Shown here: piece after piece, positions 1 through 10,175 of the stretch
Numbering within the stretch: position 1 is the stretch's first letter
How the letters are laid out: every line of letters starts with the position of its first letter
From: Flectonema sp. DT1601
Lineage: Eukaryota > Euglenozoa > Diplonemea > Diplonemida > Diplonemidae
Assembly (NCBI GenBank): GCA_964019425.1
Contig: OZ025802.1
Span: forward strand, 744,001-808,000
DNA length: 64,000 bases
Direction of reading: 5' to 3'
Notes under the pieces: generated by a model
What the model saw: the letters and a program-made list of their open reading frames with translations, nothing else
Database searches by the model: none
Told to the model about the DNA's origin: nothing
Made by a program: the position numbers and the translations under genes

Positions 1-69
1 TAAATACTTTTGTAGTAGTGTAGTCTTACCAACCGTTGGGTCGCCTACGATTACTATGTTGAGGTTCAT
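1..69 (-). CDS. Small Ras/Rab-like GTPase, N-terminal fragment cut by the window edge
   Basis: Only the first 23 codons are inside the window. They read MNLNIVIVGDPTVGKTTLLQ and then KYL. This is a hydrophobic first beta strand followed by a P-loop of the form GxxxxGKT (residues 9-16), the phosphate-binding loop of small GTPases, and the short spacing from Met to P-loop is typical of Ras, Rab and Rab-like proteins. The start is the first ATG after a T-rich (A-rich on the gene strand) leader. Switch regions, G4/G5 motifs and any prenylation tail are outside the window, so the subfamily cannot be named. A GTAAG inside the P-loop codons could look like a splice donor, but the intact motif argues that it is coding. 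Confidence 0.72.
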   Translation of the reverse strand, partial: MNLNIVIVGDPTVGKTTLLQKYL

Positions 70-110
70 TTTATTTTTATTTTATTTTTTAGTACCCTGT
101 TTCGCGGAAT

Positions 111-141
<31 letters not shown>

Positions 142-331
142 GACCTCTCAAAATGTAACTATTAAAGAGCAGGGATAGTGTTTTTTTTTTTTTTTTTTTT
201 TTTCAAAAATCTAATAAAATGCAAGTACACTATAATTAGAAAAAAAAAAAAAATAAATAAAGAAACAAACAAAGAAATCGTAAAAAAATTATAAATTATA
301 AAATATAAAATGGAGCCGACGACTTCCAGGG

Positions 332-2377
332 TTATAATAAACCCTCGCTACCATTCCAACTAACTGTCGCACCTTTCCATTGTTCTCTAGTTCGTAGAAT
401 GTCGTCCATGTATGGCACTAATTCGTTATTATTTCTGGGTTGGATCTGACAGCCAGAATCAATAGATAAATGATATTCCTCATCCTGACAACCTAATTGA
501 TCGTAGTAGAACACCTCAGCTGTTGGTGAAGACAATGCCGTTGGAGACTTTGAAAAACAAACCGTATAATGCGACTCATTCCAAATACAGAATATCGGAA
601 GCGGTGGATTCTTATAAAAATCACCAACAACAACATCACCTGTGAAATCACGAAATGATAAGAATCCAATGTCAGGAACAGAATGATCGACTCCAGACAT
701 AGTAATAACGTCAGGTGGTGTTCCGAGCTGTTTACTTCCATCAAAGACGTTGCTTGTTGCCTTTCCAATTAATAATAAATTAACAACTTCCTGAGATGAA
801 TACTGATGATGAACAATAAGAGAACCTGTTTCTTCATCCATATCAGAAACAACTCTCTCTGGTCCTCCTCGTGTTAATACAGCAGAGACTACTAGAGAGA
901 GAAGACCAGTACCATTCCTATCAGTGTAGTACTCGATATTGTCAGTTATGAACCCTCTGAGAGCATCTACATCTCGTCCAACGTTCTGCTGTCTCCAAGA
1001 CTCAAGAGTAATATTCGCATCACCAAACTTCTTCTTCTGAGAGAGATCTGGTGGGAATCCAAGTATGACAGACCCACCTGCAGCAATAATATTCAAAGTG
1101 TCAACTAGTGATTCTATTGTAGCTGTTTGTTGTTGTTCCGAAGTTATTGATGACCCACAGTCACCAAAATCAATTCCATTCTCAACAATTAACTGTTTTA
1201 AAACACGAGCTTGAACTACACTCAACACCCCACAAGGACCTCCATTATTCTGAACGAGGCCGTACTTTATTATGGAAGAGAAGTAGAATCCTTGTTGTGA
1301 CCAATGCTCAGGAATGGTTTTGCGATCTCGACAGAGTAGTTCTCGTAGTTTACGTGATGTTGATAGGTCGATTGGTCGACCCATTGTGACATGAAGAGAA
1401 CGATCTTTAATATTTAGATCCCAGTCAGCTACGGTATTGTCATCTGCTATTGGAGGAGGAGTAGTTGTTGGAATGTCTTCTGAATTGTTGTTGACGTCGA
1501 TATCCCAACCGAGTTGCTTTGATTTTGATTGCTCATCAGACCGATGATTTGAAAATCCTATTTTCAATTCCTGCAAGTCTTTAGTATAAGAATCAATACT
1601 CTCATCAGTTTCGTAGTTGGTGTCACTCACATGAACATCATCAGGATGTGGTGTTACGGTAGATTCCTCTGTCTGAACTGGACTGCTTTCCTGTCTGCTG
1701 TTGGATTGCTCTTCGGTTGCTTTCTTCTTCTTGTTTTTCCTGATGGCCTTTTCTCCAGATATTAGTATGTCGTCTATTGATTTAGATTTCCCTTTCTTCG
1801 TCTTTTTTGTATCTTTGACCTTGGCCTTGGCTTTGTCTAGTTTTAGTTGAGCTGTTTCACTTCGTTTTTTCTCCTTTGCGATTGCCTTTGAGAGTTTTTG
1901 CTGTAAGTCTTTTTTTTTTTGAATCTCAGAGCGTAGTTGAACACGTGTATCCCTCTTAACCTGAAGCTGATTTTGTAAAGCCTCTTCAGTATCACTGTCT
2001 TCGGGGTCGATCGCGGGTAACTTTGAATTCTCAGATTTTCGAGCCTGTGCGTAGTCTTTTCTTCTGACCCTTTCTTCGCAGAAAATCTCCAACAGCGTAG
2101 TTCTGGGTTTTTCCTTTTTGGTATTCCTTTCTTGTAATTTCTGAAGAACAAGTAAATCGCTCATCAAAGCCCTACTCGCTATGGTATTTACACTTCTTGG
2201 TTGTTCTATATCAAAAGCTTGAAGGGTTTTTTTAAATTTTTTACTATGCATAAACTCCCTCAGCAGTCCCTTCGAGGTTTCGTCTACTTGTGCATCTGGT
2301 GAGGCTGACAGGATCGCCGGAGGATCTTTATTTTCCTTCTTTTTTTTTTTTTTTTCAGGAGTTTTGGAATTTTCCAT
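332..2377 (-). CDS. MINDY4: MINDY-4-like (FAM188) deubiquitinating cysteine protease
   Basis: An uninterrupted 681-residue frame. The C-terminal half carries the MINDY catalytic core: GLVQNNGGPCGVLSVVQA, with the nucleophile at Cys382, and WNESHYTVCF with the catalytic His603. The protein ends in a WNG-containing segment that I recall as typical of the MINDY-3/4 branch. MINDY enzymes cleave ubiquitin chains, with a preference for Lys48 linkage; the exact specificity here is inference. The first 330 residues or so are Lys/Glu-rich, low complexity and probably coiled coil or disordered; they contain an early poly-Lys stretch encoded by an A-run, which is a potential slippage or assembly-error site. 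The start follows AAAAG directly, so the 5' leader could be only a few bases long. The catalytic part is secure; the assignment to MINDY-4 rather than MINDY-3 rests on memory of the Cys-box sequence. Confidence 0.85.
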   Translation of the reverse strand: MENSKTPEKKKKKKENKDPPAILSASPDAQVDETSKGLLREFMHSKKFKKTLQAFDIEQPRSVNTIASRALMSDLLVLQKLQERNTKKEKPRTTLLEIFCEERVRRKDYAQARKSENSKLPAIDPEDSDTEEALQNQLQVKRDTRVQLRSEIQKKKDLQQKLSKAIAKEKKRSETAQLKLDKAKAKVKDTKKTKKGKSKSIDDILISGEKAIRKNKKKKATEEQSNSRQESSPVQTEESTVTPHPDDVHVSDTNYETDESIDSYTKDLQELKIGFSNHRSDEQSKSKQLGWDIDVNNNSEDIPTTTPPPIADDNTVADWDLNIKDRSLHVTMGRPIDLSTSRKLRELLCRDRKTIPEHWSQQGFYFSSIIKYGLVQNNGGPCGVLSVVQARVLKQLIVENGIDFGDCGSSITSEQQQTATIESLVDTLNIIAAGGSVILGFPPDLSQKKKFGDANITLESWRQQNVGRDVDALRGFITDNIEYYTDRNGTGLLSLVVSAVLTRGGPERVVSDMDEETGSLIVHHQYSSQEVVNLLLIGKATSNVFDGSKQLGTPPDVITMSGVDHSVPDIGFLSFRDFTGDVVVGDFYKNPPLPIFCIWNESHYTVCFSKSPTALSSPTAEVFYYDQLGCQDEEYHLSIDSGCQIQPRNNNELVPYMDDILRTREQWKGATVSWNGSEGLL

Positions 2378-2635
2378 CTTTTCTTGTTATTCCTTTTTTG
2401 TAATTAATAAAATACAACAAAGCACACGCATGTGACATGATATTTTTTTTTTTTTTGGGTTAAGAGACGCCAAGGGTGCTCATATTATACGTGAAGTACC
2501 TAACTTTACAAAAATAATTAATAATAGAGAGCAGAAACATATATTTGTCACTACTCCCATCACATTGATGAGTTGGAACACTAGTCCGACATAAGGACAC
2601 TTTTTGGTATTGTGAGATTGCCAGAAACGGAATTT

Positions 2636-2668
<33 letters not shown>

Positions 2669-2914
2669 AATACTTAAGTTGAATCTGTTGATTCCGCAAA
2701 ATCTAAGAGGTTTTTTTCGAATATACCTTCTACACAAAAAGAGTGCAGCTTTCCTCCTTCAAAAAGAGACGACAGGATCGTCACTGTGTTGCCACTTCAG
2801 TTCTCTCCATTCAGGTTGCGGAATGTTCACACACGAGGTGAGCATGGACACCTTGCTGTAGGACCAACTGACTCGTGACCAACTTGTTGGGATCCTTTGG
2901 GATCATTTTTATTA
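2378..2914. other. Intergenic: leader of the MINDY-like gene and 3' region of the hnRNP L-like gene
   Basis: AT-rich with a T-run of about 27 bases near 2638-2667 and others near 2443. Short open frames here are made of the homopolymers. The stretch 2740-2900 has more mixed composition and is probably 3' UTR of the hnRNP L-like gene. No further gene seen. Confidence 0.5.
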
Positions 2915-4627
2915 TTATTCTTGAGATAAATATTTGCTCGACACAATAATTGGACCCTTCGCACCCGGTAGCATTGAGCCATCCAGACCAGCAACAGCTG
3001 CTTTTACTTCATCTAAAGTCTGTTTTTGTTTTTTTTTTGTTTTTTTTGTTGTTGTTTTTTTTGAGACAAGTCATTGTAGTCTGTGTAAAATGCATACCGT
3101 ATACTCGACCAAGCCAAACCCCTTCGACTTCGCAGTTGCCTTATCTTTCCAGATTGTATACCGCCGAAGTTCACCATAGGGAGAGAATAAATTATAAAGA
3201 TCCTGCTCAGAGAATTTATCAGGCAAACCTTTGACTATAGCGTTAGCTACTGTTTGAGATGTGTCACTGAGTGGTTCGTGGATGTTCTCTTTGGCAAAAT
3301 TAATCCTTAGGTGAGTAGTAGTGTCTCCTGCAGTGACAGGGAAGTCGTGTAAGTTAAGTAAACAAACAGCTGATTGGTCGATAGTTTCAAGTTGAATCAT
3401 AAGTAACTGATGACCACCTGATTTAGGACCCAATTTATAACTTTCTAGAGTTCCGTAATTCGCAAAAGCCGTTAACAACTCAGAAGGAGCACATGCTTCA
3501 GGGAATCCCCAAACTACTAATGTTGGTTTCGGAGATGCCATGTTTTCATACGACCGAGAATCATAAAATCTATGTAGTTTTGATCCAGTGTATTCATAAT
3601 ACTTTAGAATGTCGTGATCGCTGTTTTCACGTCGAATGCCGGGGTTGGTCGCACCAAAAACTCTCAGAGATGATCCGAATAATATCAATCTATCAAGATG
3701 TACTCTAACGCACTCTGCTTGACGAACTGTTGCTAATTCAACAAGTGCTTGAGTTGGTTCTTTCATAAATCTAACGCGTTGAACATCTCCATAACAACCA
3801 CATAAAACAAATAATGAATCAGTTGTCATGACTCTCTTACCGAGAGTGTCACTAATAGTTGGGATACCAGAGAGAAGTAGAACTGGAGTTGAAGCTGGAC
3901 GACCTTCACCCTTAGAGTTGTTCTTGCTGGGTGCTTTCTCTTCTCTACTACTAATATGATATCCACCATATGGTCCTTGTGGTTGTGGATATGGTGAGTA
4001 GCTGTCTGATTGATATGTTGGTGGGGCTTTACCTCCTTTTCCTTTACCTCCTTTTCCGCCTTTGCCAGAGCCCTTTCCGTTTTTAGATTTTCCTCCGCTG
4101 CCTCCTCCGCCTCCGCCTCCGCTGCCAGCAGGTCTTGTTGAGTCCCAATTGCAGGTATCGTCCTTTCCGATATTTAAACAAGTACGGTCAGTTATTCTGA
4201 GGGTTAGCTGATTCGCTCCACCGTCATAAAGGAATTTTTTGTTTAGACTTTCTATTGCTGATGAGGCTTGTTCTTCGGTAGTCATTTCTACGAAACCTTG
4301 CGTGTTGTTGTCTTTTGAGAAGACAGTGATTCTAATAGGCGATCCAACCTTACCAAAAACATCTCTTATCATCTTCGCGTCTACTGGGTACAGACAATTA
4401 CCAACAGAGAAGTATATGACTCGTCCTGATGTTCCTTGATCTCGACTAGATGGATCATAGTCTCTTGTAGAAGGCTCATACTCTGGAACTGAAGCTTGAG
4501 GCTCATATTCTCCAATTGGAGCTGCAGTCGGAATTGAACTTGACGCATTGTATTCTTCCATTGGTGTTGCCGCATACGATTCGAATGCCGTCGGATCGTA
4601 AGCCGCAGGGTCATAGGCAGGCTCCAT
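2915..4627 (-). CDS. HNRNPL: hnRNP L / PTB-like RNA-binding protein with four RRMs (two exons)
   Basis: Exon 1 is 4627-3098 (510 codons) and exon 2 is 3019-2915. The 78-bp intron starts GTATGC and ends AAACAAAAACAG, and joining gives one frame of 544 residues. Without splicing the frame would end inside the fourth RRM; with it the RRM is completed by TLDEVKAAVAGLDG. RRMs lie at roughly residues 69-145, 248-325, 380-455 and 470-544. The first is followed by a Cys/Trp segment (CNWDSTRPAG) like the one after RRM2 of animal hnRNP L (NDQDTWDYTNP), and a Gly/Lys-rich linker spans about 158-200. The N-terminus is Pro/Tyr/Glu-rich. Family members bind CA- or pyrimidine-rich RNA and control splicing, stability or trans-splicing. 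I chose Met at 4627 because the upstream in-frame extension lies in AT-rich leader containing a likely acceptor (TTATTAAAAG). Confidence 0.85.
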
Positions 4628-6543
4628 TTTATTTATGTCACGCTTCCCTTTTAATAAATTAGTGTGTTGTATATTTATAAATACATTATTTACGACAAAA
4701 CAGTGCTGACAAATATCAATTATTTTCATAATAAGATTTCAATCGTCAGTTTAGTTGCCGTAGATAGAGATAGATGTGCACAGGCATTTTTTTTTTTTTT
4801 TTTTTTTTTTGAATTCTCAGAATATAATCCAGCGAAAACAAGGCTACAGAATTTTTTTTTTTTTTTTTGGATAAAAACAGCAGATAGGAAAGCTCAATAT
4901 CACCAGTTATAAGTTTATATGTTTTATTGCCGCAGACTAGGTGCCAGCGCAATGGGAGTGGTTAGAACGTCTTAGTTCATGCTTACTGAAGTTTCAATAA
5001 GAAGAGGGAATGATTTTCCCCCTGTGCTAAAAAAAAGTAGTAAAAATCAAACAGCGTTCTGGAAAAAAAAGAGAGAGCAGTATAATTTATTATTTTTATA
5101 TTATTTTTTTTTTTTCCAGGAAAAAAAAAAAAAAAAATTACTAACAATATTAACCACTAGTTAACGAAAACAAGCATTTTTTTTTTTTTTAAATGTTCGC
5201 AACAGGCCTATTTAAGAAGATTAACTAAGTCACAGATTAAGTTACTTACTAAGAAACTGAGGACGCTGTCGGAATAACTGAGGGGGGGTGGATATAAAAG
5301 TTATACTAACGTCACTCTACAAAACAGGATTTTCCATTATCAGCCATCAAAAAAACAGCGCAGCTCATCCTCTCCTTTACTCCTATTGCAATTTAAAAAG
5401 CGAGAAGAATAATTAACTTACGTTATATAAACTAACACAAAAATACTAACTACATCGTGGCAGTCAGTTTGCCTGCTCCTGTAGACATGGAGTATTGGGC
5501 CAAAGAGAAGGGTAATAAAGGAAAGGTACATAATGGCAAAAAAAAAGAAATATGTTTCACGTAATAAATGATATACTCTTTTTCTCACAAATACCGTTAT
5601 AAAGGAAAAAATAAAAATGGGGGGGGAATGGGGGAAATATATTAATCGTTAGCTTCCCCACGGAGAGAGAACATACGTTGGCATTCCAGTAGCATTGCAC
5701 AGCATCGAGGTACTGATTCAGGGAAACCATATTATTATTATTATTTATCGAAAGTCAGGAAGTCAAATCCTCAGAGAAGCTCACAAGGTACCAGTCATTC
5801 AAACAACACAATCGTGAGAAAATGAATTGACCAAAAGCAAATGACTACCTAGACCCACTGCGTGCACGAAGCAGGCAGTGTAAGAGATGGCTGAAAAAAA
5901 AACACTCGAAAAAAAAAAAGAAGAAAAAAAAAAAACAGAAACGACATGACATGCGCATTCGCGCATTTTCATCCCGTCCGTATTTAGAAAAAATTACCAA
6001 CGTGGTACCACTGACAAAGTTCGTAACTTTTTGTAAGGTTTAAAAATTTCATTTTTTGAGGTTTTTTTTATTCAACCAGAGTCGGGACGAATTCGACTGG
6101 AATATTAAAAAACAAAACAAAAAACCCCAGCTTTCCTGAAATCCGCAAGAGAAACCAATTCCACGACTCTCATATCCCCTTCGCAAGAAATGTGAAAATA
6201 CAAGTTAACCATCTAGTGTTAAAACAGTGCTGGTTTAATAGTGTAGCTGGCTAAGCAAGTAACACACACTCCTTAGCAGATTGGTATAAACGAGTAACAT
6301 TAGATAATACTGATCTAAGTGAGATGTTTTAAAAAAGAAAAAACGGAACCGGTCGGAAAAAAAAAAAGAAAAAAAAAAACCACCTGCATCGGTGCGAGCG
6401 TTGGCTAATTAGCTATTGTATGTGGAATATATTATAAAAGAAAGTTAACTATAAGGAAAGAATCCACAGGATGGAGAAAAGGGTAGGTTGGCCAACTAGT
6501 TAGCAAAATACAACTACCACATTACATAAACTAATAAAGCAAA

Positions 6544-6576
<33 letters not shown>

Positions 6577-6862
6577 AAAAAAGTCCCCCCAACTGAAGGT
6601 GAATAATTCTAAGCTAAGAACTACTTTAAAAAAATCCCCCCCCCCTTTGAGCTTGAAAATGCAGTATCAAATTACCCCCAGGCAATGTTCAACGCCTCCT
6701 GTTTCATGGTGACAGTATTTTTATTTTTTTGTGCAAAGACCTGCAGTATTCTTTCCAGATAAATCTTTTCGTATCGTATCAAAGTCCCCCCAACTGAAGG
6801 TGAATAATTCTAAGCTAAGAACTACTTTTTTTGTCTACCCAGTTAAATTCTTAAAAAAATCG

Positions 6863-6894
<32 letters not shown>

Positions 6895-9800
6895 CTGAAC
6901 GAAAGTTAAGAAAGCCAAAGAGCCATCAGTCATTCACATCTCACGCAGAATTGAAAGTTTGCAAGCAGAATGACATTTTTTTTGCGCACTTTAACCCACT
7001 GCTGTAGTAACAGCTGAAAGCCTAAATAAAAAGGAGCGAATGCTCTCTCTTACCAGCAAGCATACAATAAGGTTCATCACCATCTCAAACTTGAGAATTA
7101 AAAAAATTTTCAAAAAAAAGAAATTTCCCAACACAGAATGAAATATCATGTGTCAGTGACAGAAAAAAAAAAAAAAAAAGATAAATAAATAGATATAGAT
7201 TTTAGAATATGAAGTTTGTTTTAAAAAAAAATAGTGAAATAAATAAATAAAAAATAAAATAAAAAACACAATCATTCCGCCGTTAGTATATATGAAATTA
7301 CACTTAAAGGAAATAAAAATAATGAAAAACATTAAGCTGCTCCCATCAGTGGAAAAAACGTCATTATTTCATATATCACCACCAGTAAGTTCCGAGAACC
7401 CTCATTTTAACATTTTCAAAACAAAAATCAGTTTTACTATTCGGTTGTCTCGATCGCTCCGTTGTTTGTTAGTTAGCAAGTCGACGACTGATGACTGTCG
7501 GGTCATCAGAAGAAGACCTAATTACGGAGATTGTGTTTCTTATAGATTAGGCTGGAAGGTACTATTCAGGTGTCCACCTTGCCCCAGATGCTAACGAGTT
7601 TTTTAAAAAAAAAAACCAAAAAATAAATAATCAAAAAAAAGTGTGAAGAGTAACTATTGACAACACACACACATATAAAAAATAAAAAAAAAATCTTTCT
7701 TTTTGCCTCATTAAATAATCACAACGGGCCTAACGCCATACCGAAAGGACAATAATAAAAAAAAAAAACTCCTCCCTCTCGGAACATGACAAGGCCGTTC
7801 ACCCCTAATCAGTACTATTTTAAAGGGTGCTTTAAAAAAAGAATAATAGCTCAAATGAACCAGTTAGTTTTTAAGTCTTAACTACTCAAACCACAGCTGA
7901 CGAGTTAATTTTTGAAAGAACGGGGAGGAGGGTGGGGAAGGGGAACAACAAAAAAAAAAAAAAAAGAGAGGTTGCTAAAATGGTTTCAGGAAGAAAGGGA
8001 GTAACGGCACAACGCGCTTAACACTGCAATTGACAATTATGAAACCAATAATAAGAACAACCTAACAAAAAGGTTAACGTTTACCAGAATAAAATATTTT
8101 CAAAAAAAAAAAAAAACCGACAAGAAAACCTCAGTGAAGGGACTTTGTCTAAAGGTCAAGACAGAAGTCAAATAAAAAGTAGCTAACAGCCGACCATAGA
8201 AAACATTTATTACTATCGAGCAAAGACACACTCTGCAGTAATCCCATCGTGGATGTTACCAAACAACAAAGAAAAAAAGGAGAGAGGGTAAGGAAAAAAA
8301 AAAAAACCAAAAAAGAAAAAAGATGAATGCAGCAACAGCTGGAAAGTAGGTAGTGAGCCGAGTTGAACACAAATGGAGTAAAATAACCAAAAGAACGGGG
8401 AAGAGGGGAGAAGGGTACCCGAGTATTGATAAAGAAGCACTGCAATAGAAGCTGCTTAACGTTACTACTCAAGTCTGAATCAAAACTACTCATAACACAG
8501 ATAGTTAATAATCCATTGAAGGTGAGGTACTCGGGACGATTAAAATAAAAGAAAACAATCTACGCATTCTGTTGCTTATGTTTTGTCTTTGCTGGCTTCT
8601 TATCGAAGCTCACAAAGAAAGAATTCGTTCTTCGGTCAACTTATTTGAGTAAAGCTGGCACTCATACTGAAGCTACAGACCTTTTAAATAAGAGAGACGT
8701 TGGAAATAACAAGTTTCCAATACAGAAACGAATACAGATAAAACAGAAGTTGTAACAAAAAGGGAGCGCGGGGAACAGGAATCTCAAAACGACTCTTACG
8801 CAGCCCTCCACATGAAACCAGCTACCTAAACGAGTAGTATCATCAAAGCACTTTAACGTGCAAATATAATATAACAACTTAGTAGTAGTAGCTTAGGCTG
8901 TTTATCACATGGAAGAGGATGCGACAAGAGTCGCAGAGGATGAGAAATGGTTGACGATAATAAACTAATTTTATCAAATACGATGGGAAATAGTAACAAT
9001 TTTGTTTGAAAGGAAAAGTACTTTTTCGGCAATAAGTCAGAATCTCAAACTTGACGCTTGATGCAGACTATGCCGTTCTACCGTCTTTTGGGTACAACTC
9101 AAAAAGAAAATTCAAACAGAACTGAGTGCAGCCTCAAAATCCAAAATATTTTATTAAAATGATCAGCTTGAGAATAATGAGCGATCTTTCCAAAGTATAA
9201 AAAAAAAAAGAAAAACGTTGCAAAATTGTTTGCGAAGGACTTACAAGTAGCGCAATCAACCACAATAGAGATGTAAGGTCAGACCTTTATCTACAAGTAA
9301 CAACGTTGATCTAAACGCTGCTGTATAACTTCGTTTAAAAAAAAGGATACTCACGTGCAACATTTTAATGTGAAATAAAATAAAATAAAATAAAAGGGTG
9401 GGAACCAGGTATAAGCAGGTAACCACTGCGATCGATTAAAGCACCAGCCACTAACAGAATAGAGTGGAACATCATAAAAAAGAAAAAAATGACACACACT
9501 CTAAAAGATCGATGAGCGTAAAAAATCAAATTAGCGCAACGAGTTAGGAAAGAGGACAACAATCAGAAGAACGAAAAATAAAACAATTCACATATGCTAA
9601 CTGTTGGCTAACAGATCTCTATCCCAAAGAGAGTACTATAGGTGTGTTTCATTAATGAGCGAGTATTCACTCACAGAGAAAGGAGGAACGATTCTTAACA
9701 ACAAAGTACACGTCAGTTCTTTTTGTACCAACCTAATTAAATAGATTGGCAATACAGTTGGAAAAGGAAAGAGGGGAGTAATAAAGAAAACTATCACCTC

Positions 9801-10175
9801 CCAGCCAACGTCTGTACAAGTTAAATTGGATCTCGCAGTATGTTCGGTAATGGCTATTTTTCAAAACAGTAGTTTTTTAAAAAAGAAAAATATTAAAAAA
9901 AACACAACGAGTAGATGTAACACGAAGAACAAGAAGAAACAGCAGTATTTAATTTAAAAGATCACGCTGGGCTATTACACTTTTTTATTTTTTTTTTTTT
10001 TTTTTCCCCTCCCTACTACTCAATGCCATTAAACAATATAACTGTCCGATAAACGATGACGTAATACATTACTACCTGACATGAATAGTAACGCAAGAAA
10101 AAAAGGAGGCAAAAATAAAAAGAACAAGAAAACAAAAAAAACAAAACAAAAAAAGAAAAAGAAAAAAAAAAGCAC
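4628..10175. other. 5.5 kb gene-poor AT-rich stretch
   Basis: No convincing coding region on either strand. It holds dozens of A or T runs of 8-27 bases (for example near 5109, 6541 and 6861), C-runs near 6637 and G-runs near 5620 and 7921. The open frames present are short and dominated by Lys or Phe homopolymers. A direct repeat lies at 6581-6828. A small perfect hairpin (CTGATGAC, 6-base loop, GTCATCAG) lies near 7487-7508. The leader of the hnRNP L-like gene and the 3' UTR of the giant gene must occupy its two ends. Non-coding RNA genes cannot be excluded by eye; I saw no tRNA. Confidence 0.5.
6581..6828 (+). repeat. Direct repeat pair, 47 bp, 201 bp apart
   Basis: Positions 6581-6627 and 6782-6828 are essentially identical. 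Both begin AAGTCCCCCCAACTGAAGG and end at CTACTTT, after which one continues into A-run plus C-run and the other into a T-run. Nature unknown; it may be a local duplication or ends of a decayed element. Confidence 0.7.

Noticed and set aside
7292-7594. A 100-codon plus-strand frame in the gene desert
   Set aside because: No domain or signal, wrong strand relative to every other gene, and composition like the AT-rich background.
8149-8493. Phe/Leu/Ser-rich minus frames in the gene-poor region
   Set aside because: Hydrophobicity comes from A/T and purine runs; no start context, domain or continuation by splicing was found.
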